Of a DNA stretch of 64,000 nucleotides, positions 55,201 to 64,000 are shown in pieces (position 1 is the first letter of the stretch; each line of letters opens with the position of its first letter). This DNA is from Chlorops oryzae. Taxonomy: Eukaryota > Arthropoda > Insecta > Diptera > Chloropidae. The notes beneath the pieces are model-generated. The model was not told the origin of the DNA, did not search any database, and saw only the letters and a list, made by a program, of their open reading frames with translations. A program made the position numbers and the translations under genes. The stretch spans positions 7,481,723 through 7,545,722 of the forward strand of contig CM035809.1 of assembly GCA_020466095.1 (NCBI GenBank). Reading direction: 5' to 3'.

Positions 55201-56371
55201 GCCATTCAGAAATAAGGTGGAGTTCTGTCGGACAATATCAACGTCGGAAAGTTTTCGGTTTTAATTCGTCACGCACTGGGGAAAAACACCCGGTTCCACA
55301 ATCCATGTGAATACCCCTTATATATAAAAATAATGAGTTCTCTCAATGGAATGCATTTGTAATTAGTCACTGCCACTTTTCGGTATTAATAAGCACCCTT
55401 GAAAGTCAAATATTCCTTCTGCGAAATTTAAAAAAAAAAAAACCTCCTTCCTTGACTCACACGCAATAAATTCCCCCATAACGGACACTATCATAAAGTG
55501 AAATATTTTCCAAGTAATTTGATTTGATTTACAGTAGAAATTGACCAGCTCTAATAAAACGAAAATAGTTTTCTACCCGCCCATGAAAGTCTCCACTGTA
55601 ATTAAAACGTGTGTAATGGAAAATAACCGACATGCGGGCTGTGATCTTAAGACCTATATATATTCTCACACAAATGTCTTTTAGAATTTATTACGCAATG
55701 CGATTAAGTCGCTCGAAGAGGGATGTTTCGCCCGGGCCCTAAACTCGAAAAGCTGTTTCTTTTAAGATTCTTTTAGCTACCACTATAATTTGAACTTAAG
55801 TACACATCTTTTGAAATTCAAATCTGTTAAGTGTAAGAAAACACAGCTGCTCGGTTTCACAGAGTTTTGGATTTCGAAGCTTTAACAAAAGGTACACAAA
55901 GCACTTTACTTTGCCTTGGGGGGCGGAAAAAAAGAGGCTACTCTCTTGTTACTTGTACGCGAATGTCTTTTCTTTCCCATGGGAGATATTTGAAGCTGTT
56001 ATTTAGTACCTATAATTTTTACTTGTGATAAGTTCCGTAAAGCCAAAAGTCTAATTAGTATGTGGGCCATAATTAAAATCAGTTAAAGTATTCCGATTTT
56101 GAGACTTCTATGTACTGAACACATTCGCGGGCGTGTTCTGTAGAAGTCGTTTTTCTATTTTTAGGAACTTAAAACTTTGAAAGCCTTAAAGGTTACTAGG
56201 AAAAACATGATTTAAATAAAATTCTTGAATGGATGTTTAGCCTTCAAAATGAGCTTTGCAATACAGTGAAAACCACTTCTAAGTGGGCGTCATTGAATGG
56301 CAAATACTTGTTTCAGTTTGCGAGGTACATTTGTGCTAAAATTAAACAGAACTACTTCGACTTTTCCGCCC
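55201..56371. other. no gene recognised
   Basis: Unique DNA with an A-run near 55430. Nothing coding or structural can be supported. Confidence 0.5.
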
Positions 56372-56386
56372 ACAAAGGAGACAATT

Positions 56387-56561
56387 GCTTGGTTGGTAAG
56401 TGTGGCTGCCATAAAGGCTGACCACGAAAAATGGGAAACAGAGGAAGAAGAACAGAAACATAAAAAACGACAAAACGAACACTCACGCCCGAGCTGGGAT
56501 TCGAACAAAGAGCCTCTCGCTTCTTTAATTGGCATCTCAACCAACTGCGCCACGGAGGCTG
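56387..56561 (-). mobile_element. tRNA-derived SINE, second copy
   Basis: The minus strand reads GCCTCCGTGGCGCAGTTGG (A-box region), then TTTGTTCGAATCCCAG (B-box region), a GTTTCTGTTCTTC..TTTCCCA body and the tail GGCAGCCACACTTACCAACC. This order is the same as at 48678-48879. Flanks ACAAAGGAGACAATT (56372-56386) and ACAAGGAGAAAATT (56562-56575) are a near-perfect TSD. The head retains a better tRNA A box than the plus-strand copy. Confidence 0.82.
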
Positions 56562-56656
56562 ACAAGGAGAAAATTAGGAAAATATTGAAATTTAGCACCT
56601 AAAAGTATGCATATAAATATTGAATATTTGAAACATTCTTATCATGAGAAATCTCT

Positions 56657-57078
56657 CCACTGCAGTAATATGGACTGACCCAAGTGTAGCCTTCGGTCAG
56701 TCCTTTTTGTTACCAGTACTAGTCCCCTCATAATTCCAATTCTAATGTATTCAATTGACCTTTTTAACAAGGGCCTGTCATTGGAGAGGGACTAGTCCGC
56801 AAAACTGGCTGACCGTAGGTCATTTTTTTGAATCAATTTGTCGTAATTTTGTCTGGTTTTGGGATAGTCAAATAAGGAAAATAAAGTACTAATTTATTAT
56901 ATATATATTCTAAGTTGATGAAAGTGTCATTTAGAGACTACCCTTAAACCAACCCGTTTATTACCGACCGCCGACAAGCCGAATTCGATTGAGCGAACTG
57001 CCATAATATAACCGGTAGGGTTTGGACCGGTCAAAGGCCAGTCCTTCTTAAGAAATTGACCGGCTCATTACTGCAGGC
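56657..57078. mobile_element. 422-bp element with short TIR and 14-bp flanking repeat
   Basis: Ends CTGCAGTAAT.TGGACTGACC and, inverted, CTGCAGTAATGAGCCGGTCA. GGACTGACC, GGTCAGTCC and GACCGGTC motifs recur inside. The flanks CATGAGAAATCTCT (56643-56656) and CATGATAAATCTCT (57079-57092) match at 13 of 14. Such a long duplication is unusual for a DNA transposon. Confidence 0.5.
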
Positions 57079-57222
57079 CATGATAAATCTCTTTATTCTT
57101 ATGGGTGAGTTCTTTTTGAAACATCTTTCCCGGGTATTTTTGGCTATTTTAAAAGCCTTAATAAAACTCCGTTTAACTCTGGCTTAGGAGTATATAAATT
57201 GGTTTTCAAATATTGAAAGACA

Positions 57223-57450
57223 CATGATACAAGAAAACAAGATAGCGCCATTTGAGAGAGGAAACGTCACAAACTCAAAATCGCGATTCGTTGTTGTTTC
57301 CCATGTTAAACCGGCTTTTTACTTTTTTGAATAGCATGGAAACAACAACAATTTCTCGCTCAGTGACGTCACAAACTCAATTTTCGGCTCTCAAAGAGAG
57401 CCTCAAAATAGCGGTACTGAAGTGGCGCTATCTTGTTTTCTTGTATCATG
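57223..57450. mobile_element. P-superfamily MITE, 228 bp, 31-bp TIR
   Basis: The ends are inverted repeats beginning CATGATACAAGAAAACAAGA and extending 31 bp with one mismatch. The element is flanked by the exact 8-bp direct repeat GAAAGACA (57215-57222 and 57451-57458). The 31-bp length, the CATGAT start and the 8-bp TSD are those of the Drosophila P element, whose TIR begins CATGATGAAAT. Internally TTGTTGTTTCCCATG and CATGGAAACAACAA form a second inverted pair, and ACGTCACAAACTCAA occurs twice directly. Non-coding. Confidence 0.85.
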
Positions 57451-58446
57451 GAAAGACATACCTTTAGCTCGGCCCTCTCTTTTGGAAGGGCCCCCGAATT
57501 GTGGAGGTTCTGATTTTTTTCTGACAATTTTACTTTCCAGGAAAGCAGCTCTGGCTACAAAAAGACCCTAAAGACTTACATACATATTACGGCTGGGTAA
57601 TAGAGTGCTGACCATTAGGTATAACCCTTTCAAAAGCAATGTCCCACCATGAAAGACTTCACTGTGCTCTTGATTAATAATAAATGATAATGAAGTAATA
57701 AACAACCCGAAATCATTCTCGTCGAGTTGATTTCTTCAGCATTTAGGGAAAGACTCTTAGACACTTCCTTAACAATCTGACAATTCAAAACAAACTGACA
57801 CCTTTTCCTAAAAGCTCTTTCCTTTCCTATCTCGAGTGTATTTCCTGTTTACTGGCGTTGCCTTTGGGTGCATTCATATAATGTATTTGTTTTTCCTATC
57901 TTTTTTCTTTTCCTTGTAAAGATATTTATCGTCATCAAAAGCAGCAATTTCATTTGGTTTCTTTCAGTTTCCGTTTTGCTTTTTTTCTTCTCTTCGTTTT
58001 TCTTCTTTTATTTTTCGTTTCTTTTTGTTTCTATTTTTTTTCAATATTTTTTTTCTTCTATTTTCAAAGGAAAATGTATTTCAATTGCTTTGGCATTTTA
58101 AATAAAAAGAAGAAAGACGAAAAAGAAAAGATATTCAGTGGGGGCTAAACGACTGAAAAGTGTATACAATAAAAGCTCTCTGTCCGCTTCTTTTCATCGG
58201 CACCGACATTGGCGTTTTGTGGTGCGTATCTTCCACGTATCTTTGCCTCATCAAATTTACTTGATTTTTGCATTTTGTTGGTAAAAAAAAAAAACCAAGA
58301 GGAAAAAAAAAAAATAAGCACTCACCCGTCAACCTTTATCCGATACAAATTCATTCAAGTACAGCTGTTGCTAGTGGCTCTCTGCATGGGATATTTCCTG
58401 TTTATGCAGGCACCCTATGGCAAACTCTTGTTCTTCAACAACCGCT
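57451..58446. other. no gene recognised; T-rich
   Basis: A long pyrimidine-rich stretch at 57890-58060 gives phenylalanine-rich open frames. A-runs lie at 58281-58315. No coding evidence. Confidence 0.5.
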
Positions 58447-58450
58447 TTAA

Positions 58451-58626
58451 CCCTTAGCGGGCGAATTGTGCTTTGGATATATGTGGAATTGTGACAAACA
58501 ATGGAAGTAACAACCGGAAAATTGATGAGAATTGTGGGTGGGCTCAAGCACTCGAGTGAGATGTCAATGCACTATTTTTTTTTTTTTTGAACTCATTCTG
58601 ATGTGTAACAGCTGCCCGTGGGAGGG
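58451..58626. mobile_element. piggyBac-like MITE at TTAA
   Basis: Ends CCCTTAGCGGGC and, inverted, CCCTCCCACGGGC, bounded by TTAA on both sides (58447-58450 and 58627-58630). CCC...GGG ends with a TTAA duplication are the piggyBac pattern. The inverted similarity is short and gapped, so the call is moderate. Confidence 0.45.
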
Positions 58627-58630
58627 TTAA

Positions 58631-60663
58631 AAATCAGTCAAAATTTGTAATAAGACAAAATCTGTCATTCATAATATTTACTTCAACAGCGGAGGGGGGT
58701 CAATAATTGTAAGACCGTTGCTGCATTTGTGCATGAACTGTCGAAATTGCTAGTTTGAGGGAAGGATGGGTTAAATTGATAGGAAAAATTTATTATCTAG
58801 GGAGGAAAGTCTGATTAAATATGGAAAAAAATATGTTTTCTTTGAAGTGGTAAGGCCTAAAATGTGTCTTAAATGTCTTAAAACTGTCATATACCCACTT
58901 GAAATGTTGCTTGGTCGGCTTTTCAGCGCCAACGTTGGCAGGAGTGATGCCAGATTGAGGGAGTTTTCTCTCATTTCCAGAGACTTTTTTCGATTTAATT
59001 AAAAAAAAAAAACCACTTCAAGAACTTAAAGAGAATATTTCATTACAATTTTTCTACAAAAAAGAGGACAAAAGAGAATTTTTTGATATATTCGAGGGAA
59101 AAATACGGCGAAAGTACTGACATCACTGGTCAGAAGAACACTGAGAGTACCATAGCGATTATTTTAAGGACTCAAACAAATTGCACTTTCACTCCAACTG
59201 TTGAGGGTTAATGTTTTCATCAAATATAGCCATACATTGAACGATTTGGTATATCCAATAATTTAATTTTCTTCATTTGAAAATGTCATTTCGATTTAAT
59301 TTGAACATCTATCGTGAATGCTGTGTGTGTGTGTGTGGTGAGGCTGTGACTACATCACAAAATGGCATTGATACGAGTACTTTGGCAGTTGTGGGCCCTC
59401 ATGTCTATTCAGACATGCCGTTGCCTTTGCTTTTCATACGATTTGTTTGTTTTCTTTTTTGTTTCGCATTGAAAATCGAAACGATAAAATAGATTAAAAT
59501 ACCCCGAAGCGTGTACACATTGTGTGAAGATTCAAAAGAGGCTTTTACGAAGGTCTAGAATCAAGCTTAAAAAAAAAAAACCGAAGGGACTTTTTGATAT
59601 CACGACCATCATGGTCTACATTCATGGCTCTTCTAAATGATGGAATCACACCAGAAAGAATAAACGATTTGAGGGGCCTCAAGGCTTCTTATGTTTCTAT
59701 GCACAATGTTCAAATTGAATAAAGAATCCATTATAGATAATCGTAATGATTCTTCATCGCAGATACAACTTTGCCTTAAACCTTAATTATCGATGTCATT
59801 ATCGGTTGCATTAGTGGTACTTTTCCTATCGATATTGCTTCCATCAGATGTGGTGAGAATAAGTAAAACCAACTTTTCCTCTTTAAGCTCATGAATTTGA
59901 GAAGCAAGCAATCTTTTTTTTTTTTGAGTCGGTAAAGGTTTCCATACAAATTAATTCGCCATTTTCTACTCTAATTAAATGTTCGAATCGAAAGTATTCA
60001 ACATAAAAAGCACACCGATTCTACGCACGAAAACGAATCAATAAAAAAAAATAAAAAGTAAACCCTTTTCGTATCTTTCAATGTTGGGCTATCGAGCGCG
60101 GTAAATACTCAAACAAAATGACACCCCGGCCTATGATAAATCGTTCAAAGTGCATTGCGTGAACATGCAATCAATTAAATTTTCGTTTTATGTTCTCTTC
60201 ACACTTGATGCCATCCTACTTCTCGACTTTTTTTTTCTCGCCTCTCACACACACTTCTTTTTGATATGATATACACGCATTTCACACTTTCGGGTAACAC
60301 TTCCGAATGAAAAAAGCGAAATAAAAAAAAAAGAATATTTTTATATCAAAGAATTCTGCGCCAAGTGCGTTCGAATGAAAGGCTATTCTCAATCTCTTTG
60401 ATGATGTGCGCCATGGCGGTTGACATGATTCGATATATGGCGCAGCAATCGGCGCTTTGAATCAAATTAAATTGAATATTTTATTGAATGAAAAAGAAGA
60501 GGGAATGATGGTCATCGGATTAATCGCAGATTAGGGTGAGTTTTTCCGACAACATGTGAATATTCATAAATGTTTGCTTTATATAGGGGTGAGAAATTTT
60601 TTAGTATGTGAACAATGCTATTGGATAGAAAGTCCTAAGACTAGTGACAAGAAATTGTCAAAA
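58631..60663. other. no gene recognised
   Basis: Unique AT-rich DNA. GTGATGCCAG near 58941 and CTGACATCAC near 59118-59127 are weakly inverted. A GT-type run lies at 59322-59338. Long A- and T-runs are common. No gene is supported. Confidence 0.45.
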
Positions 60664-60679
60664 TGACCATAAATGGAAA

Positions 60680-61350
60680 GATATAGAGAGAAAGAGAAAG
60701 AGAGCTATCTCTCCAAGATTAAGAGAGAGAAAAGAGAGAAAAGAAGAGAAGAGAGAGAAAGAGAGAAGAAAAGAGAGTAGAAAGAGAGAGAGAAAGAGAG
60801 AGAAAGAGAGAGAAAGAAGAGAGAGAGAAAAGAGAGAGAAAGAGAGAGAAAAGAGAGAGAAAGAGAGAGAAGAAGAAAGAGAGAGAAAGAGAGAGGAAGA
60901 GAGAGAAAGAAGAGAGAGAGAGAGAAGAGAGAGAGAGAAGAAAGAGAGAAAGAGAGAGAAAGAGAGAGAAAGAGAGAGGAAGAGAGAGAAAGACAGAGAA
61001 AGAGAGAGAAAGAGAGAGAAAGAGAGAGAAAGGAAGATAGACAAGAGAAGGAATGATAAAAAAAAGTAAACATAAAGAAAAAGAGGCGAATAAAGAAGTG
61101 GAAAGAAGGTCAAAAAAAGCGAAAAGAGGGAGAAGAAGAGAAAAAGAGAGAGATATGGTGGTAGGAAGACAAAAAGAGAGAATGAGAGAGACAGAGAAAA
61201 AGATATAAAAGGAGAGAATGAGAGAGAGTGAAAGAAAATGAGAGAAAATCGACAGATATTGAAAAAGAATGAGAATAAGAGTAATTAAGGCAGAATGGGA
61301 AACAATGAGAAAGAGATGGAGGAAAAAAAGAGAGATAAAAGGAGCTAGAA
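60680..61350 (+). repeat. long polypurine GA tract
   Basis: A GAGAGAAA/GAGAGA-type repeat about 0.65 kb long. Between 60716 and 61040 pyrimidines are almost absent from the plus strand (rare T or C near 60779, 60993, 61038 and 61041). Beyond 61060 it decays into GA-rich sequence. Open frames are Arg/Glu/Lys-rich (plus) or Ser/Leu/Phe-rich (minus) artefacts. Confidence 0.93.
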
Positions 61351-63146
61351 ATTTCAAGAGAAAGATGAATTCAAAGTGTCTCTTGACGAGGATAAAAAGT
61401 CTTTACTTGTTTATCAGAATAGCTTCATAAGTCCTACGAGGAACATATGCCAAATTTTCGAGGTTTTTATGCTGCAAAATACAATAGCTGGGGATCTTCT
61501 ATTTGGCTGATATTTGAATAAGGACACGTGAGCTCAGATCATTAACCACTGGCCCCTAAAATACAGTAAGACAATCTAATAGTGATAGAAAACATCATAG
61601 GTACCGATGGGGTGAAAACACCAGAGAGTATGGCTTAATATGGACCGTGAAGAGGAAGAATTTATTTTGGACAGAGGTCGTTCCTTATCCATAGACATAT
61701 GGACCCGAAAAGAAGCAGTTCAATCATTGTTTACAATTACAAACAGTAGTTATTTTCCTCCGCCTCCAAAAATGTTCTCTCCAAAGCTGAATAAAATAGC
61801 AGAAGAAAGCTTTAAACTAACTCCCTTTAGTGGTGATTTGAATTGTAACTATGCGTTGTATTAGAATCGACGTTGATTGTCTGTTAAGTGTGTGACAAAA
61901 GAATCCCCTCCCTTCCCAGCCATCCCTTGCCAACAAAACCAATGTTTCTCATGCCTTTTTTACTTAGACCAGCACTATGTAGTCCGCAATATTCATTCAT
62001 TGAAATGAAATACCAAAATATCCGATTGCGATGACACATCACTCCAAATATCCCACAACGTTAGTGCATCCAATAGAAATTTGAACCGCTAATTTCCGAA
62101 ATTGCATTAAGCTTTTGTCGAAGTTTCCGCTAAATCGAGAAATCCAATTTTCACTATTAAAGAATCCAATTAGCTTCAAAAAGTTTTAATTACCGTTCAC
62201 GAATAGTGAAATCGTGTTCTCTTTATTTGTGCATATATGTACCTATGTATATGTTCTTACATATTTGTACATAAGAATACATACATGTTCATTTAAGCTC
62301 GCACGTATGACTGAACTTAGCATGGATCGGCGTAATAAATCATTTCAACGACACGTGATTTAATTTTAGATTTCTCGATTTTACTCTATTTGCGAGAGCG
62401 GGTAAATAAATTTCCATTTCCAGCTAATTTATCAATTCACGTTTCCACAGATAAAGCGTTACGTATCGCACGAATTTGACACGCAACTCTGCCTACATAA
62501 ACACCGAAATATGTTTGTTCGTCCGTTCGAATGTGTGTACGTTTAAAAATGTACTTTGCTAGCGACGTACGAACATGTATGCTATTTACATACATATATA
62601 TCCTTCTACTTATCGAAAAAGTAATTTGGCAAATGCCAAAAATTTTGTTTAATTAGGATCTACTGTACTGTCAGCCGAAGTGCTTAAGTGTGCGGAATTT
62701 TCGTTTCGTTTTGTTTTTGGTTTTTCTTTTTCATGTTTTCATTCTCATTCCCATTCACGTTTTGGCATGTTTGCCAAGATTAATGTTGCATGGCATGAGG
62801 CTAAAGATTCCTCGTGAAAAACCAAATTCATAATTAAGGTTTCATTTTGTATTAACCCTTTCATGGCGAATGGTTTGATGGTTCATATAAGGTTCATTGA
62901 GAGGAATTTAGAGCTTCCTCTGGGGCTCCTTTGGGCAAAAACCAAAAAAATGGAAGTGTTATGAGAAGCTCTATTGAAACAGAGAGAAGTGATGATCAAA
63001 GGAGAGATTAGACTAGGCCCACAGTGTTCTGTAAGGGTCCCGAAACGAGAGATAGATCTTCGCAAATCCAGAGATTATCTTCTTTATGATCACACTTCCG
63101 TTTTCTAGCAAGAAAGGCTACAGAAAGGGCTCCCTTCATATCAACA
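61351..63146. other. no gene proven
   Basis: Mostly unique AT-rich DNA with TACATA-type motifs (62230-62290, 62570-62600). The one frame with mixed, gene-like composition is listed separately at 61640-61864. Confidence 0.45.
61640..61864 (+). CDS. hypothetical short ORF, 74 codons
   Basis: ATG to TAG. The product starts MDREEEEFILDRGRSLSIDI and contains SYFPPPPKMFSPKLNKIAEE. Composition is less repetitive than other frames here, but there is no recognised domain, no signal peptide and no adjoining exon. The CAAACAG before TAGTTATTTTCC in the middle could be a splice acceptor instead. It may be chance. Confidence 0.15.
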   Translation: MDREEEEFILDRGRSLSIDIWTRKEAVQSLFTITNSSYFPPPPKMFSPKLNKIAEESFKLTPFSGDLNCNYALY

Positions 63147-63148
63147 TA

Positions 63149-63374
63149 CACTCAAAAAAGTTTCTCAAGAACTTTACATTGTTGAGACAAAGCTGTTGCA
63201 TTAAGAATTAAATGTCAGGGAAAAATTTTGTGTGGTCATGCGAATAACTTTTTTGTTGTTTTAAGAACTTTTATTGTTTTTAGAACAATTCAAATTGTGG
63301 GGAACGATTTAACCAACAAAATTGTTGGGCTAAAGTATAAAATTGTTGTCATACGATTTTAGTTCTTTTGAGTG
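63149..63374. mobile_element. 226-bp TA-flanked MITE
   Basis: Inverted ends CACTCAAAAAAGTTTCT (left) and AGTTCTTTTGAGTG (right), with TA on both sides (63147-63148 and 63375-63376). The interior has inverted AAGAACTTT/AGTTCTTA and CAACAAAATTGTTGG-type motifs. In style it matches the TA elements at 33250 and 43788: CAC start, A-rich TIR and self-complementary interior. Confidence 0.75.
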
Positions 63375-63505
63375 TACTCATAGGCAGAGAGTGGTGAATT
63401 TTATTTTTTAGGCAATCTTTTGCATTGAAAGAAACTCTGGGAATGAAACCTCCCGGTTCAATAATTTCATTGGACGGGGCTGATTATGAAACGTCATTGG
63501 AGGTA

Positions 63506-63662
63506 CAGTAATCCCCGGATATAAACTCCGTACAAAACGCACAAAAACTAGTGCTTATCAACGGAACTTCTTGTATGAAAATTTAAAGCAAATGACACAA
63601 ATTGTGCATATCAGTGGGGACTGCTTATACCCGGCGTGCATATATCCGAGGAATATCTACTG
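63506..63662. mobile_element. 157-bp pogo-type MITE
   Basis: Inverted ends CAGTAATCCCCGGATATAAA and, from the right, CAGTAGATATTCCTCGGATA, with TA on both sides (63504-63505 and 63663-63664). CAGTA ends plus a TA TSD are typical of pogo/Tigger-like Tc1/mariner elements. Non-coding. Confidence 0.75.
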
Positions 63663-63666
63663 TAGT

Positions 63667-64000
63667 AAAAAAAATTGGAGGCATCGGAGGAATGACATAA
63701 CAGAGCAAACAGTGAGACGTCTTTAATTCCAGAATTGCGGTCATCAGCCTGTTTTCGAAAGAATATCTTGGCTGTCAAAGGTTGAGGTTCATATCTGAGC
63801 CTAACGGATTTAATCTATGGCAGCTTTCATTGGATTCTCTTATTGTAAAACTAGGAATTGTTGGGTACCAAAGGGTTAATGACGTTGTGTTCTACCTTCT
63901 GTATGACGCATTAAATTGCGTTATTATGCAGTGACGCTAATACTTCCATGTCTTCCTTGCTTTCTTTTCATATTTTTAATGCGCAAATTGGCTACATTTT
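63667..64000. other. no gene recognised
   Basis: Unique sequence to the window edge with no supported feature. Confidence 0.5.

Noticed and set aside
58941..59128. TIR pair GTGATGCCAG / CTGACATCAC
   Set aside because: Only about ten matching bases and no matching flanks; too weak to call an element.
60644..61357. Arg/Glu-rich and Ser/Leu-rich frames of 120-210 codons
   Set aside because: Products of the GA/CT tract; open in several frames on both strands.

Overview
This window looks like AT-rich nuclear DNA from an insect, most probably a higher fly. The evidence is spliceosomal introns with GT/AG borders, polymerase III genes, a MITE with P-element-type ends, remnants of a LOA-like LINE, many CAA/CAG and ACAG/GACG microsatellites, and AATAAA signals. 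I cannot name the species. Nothing resembles bacterial operons; most long open reading frames are simple repeats whose unit lacks stop codons.

Genes. One protein gene is convincing: a minus-strand Mpv17/PMP22-family membrane protein with three recognisable exons (37067-36858, 36696-36489, 32349-32128). Its splice phases agree and a poly(A) signal follows the last exon. Its 4.1-kb second intron holds a 0.8-kb nine-base satellite, a 906-bp transposon carrying two tRNA-like modules, and a possible plus-strand terminal exon. Two identical tRNA-Thr(AGT) genes lie 47 kb apart in opposite orientation (5325-5398 plus, 52556-52629 minus). Each is followed by diverged but alignable DNA and then a (TTATG)n satellite, so this is an old inverted duplication in which only the tRNA body stayed identical.

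Mobile DNA dominates. By terminal inverted repeats (TIRs) plus target-site duplications (TSDs) I can delimit four hAT-type non-autonomous elements with exact 8-bp TSDs (608, 97, 2277 and 205 bp), further hAT-like copies, a P-superfamily MITE with a 31-bp TIR, a piggyBac-like MITE at TTAA, a pogo-type MITE, three TA-flanked foldback elements whose ends begin CAC, and several unclassified palindromic elements. A tRNA-derived SINE family is present in two full copies with TSDs, and three LINE 3' fragments carry the HCPLGAH or CxxC...H...C end motifs. No intact transposase or reverse transcriptase was found.

Tandem repeats: (TTAAG)n at 0.2-0.7 kb, (TTATG)n at 5.8-6.3 kb, a 19-bp minisatellite at 13.3-13.9 kb beside a decayed ~40-bp repeat, a 9-bp satellite with a sharp variant switch at 35.2-36.1 kb, a 15-bp minisatellite inside nested transposons at 41.3-41.8 kb, a ~285-bp satellite trimer at 46.2-47.1 kb, (CATAA)n at 51.1-52.3 kb, and a purine-only GA tract at 60.7-61.3 kb. 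The points most worth following are the inverted tRNA/satellite units, two TIR transposons each carrying a pair of tRNA-like modules, and the foldback element with opposed 56-bp repeat arrays.
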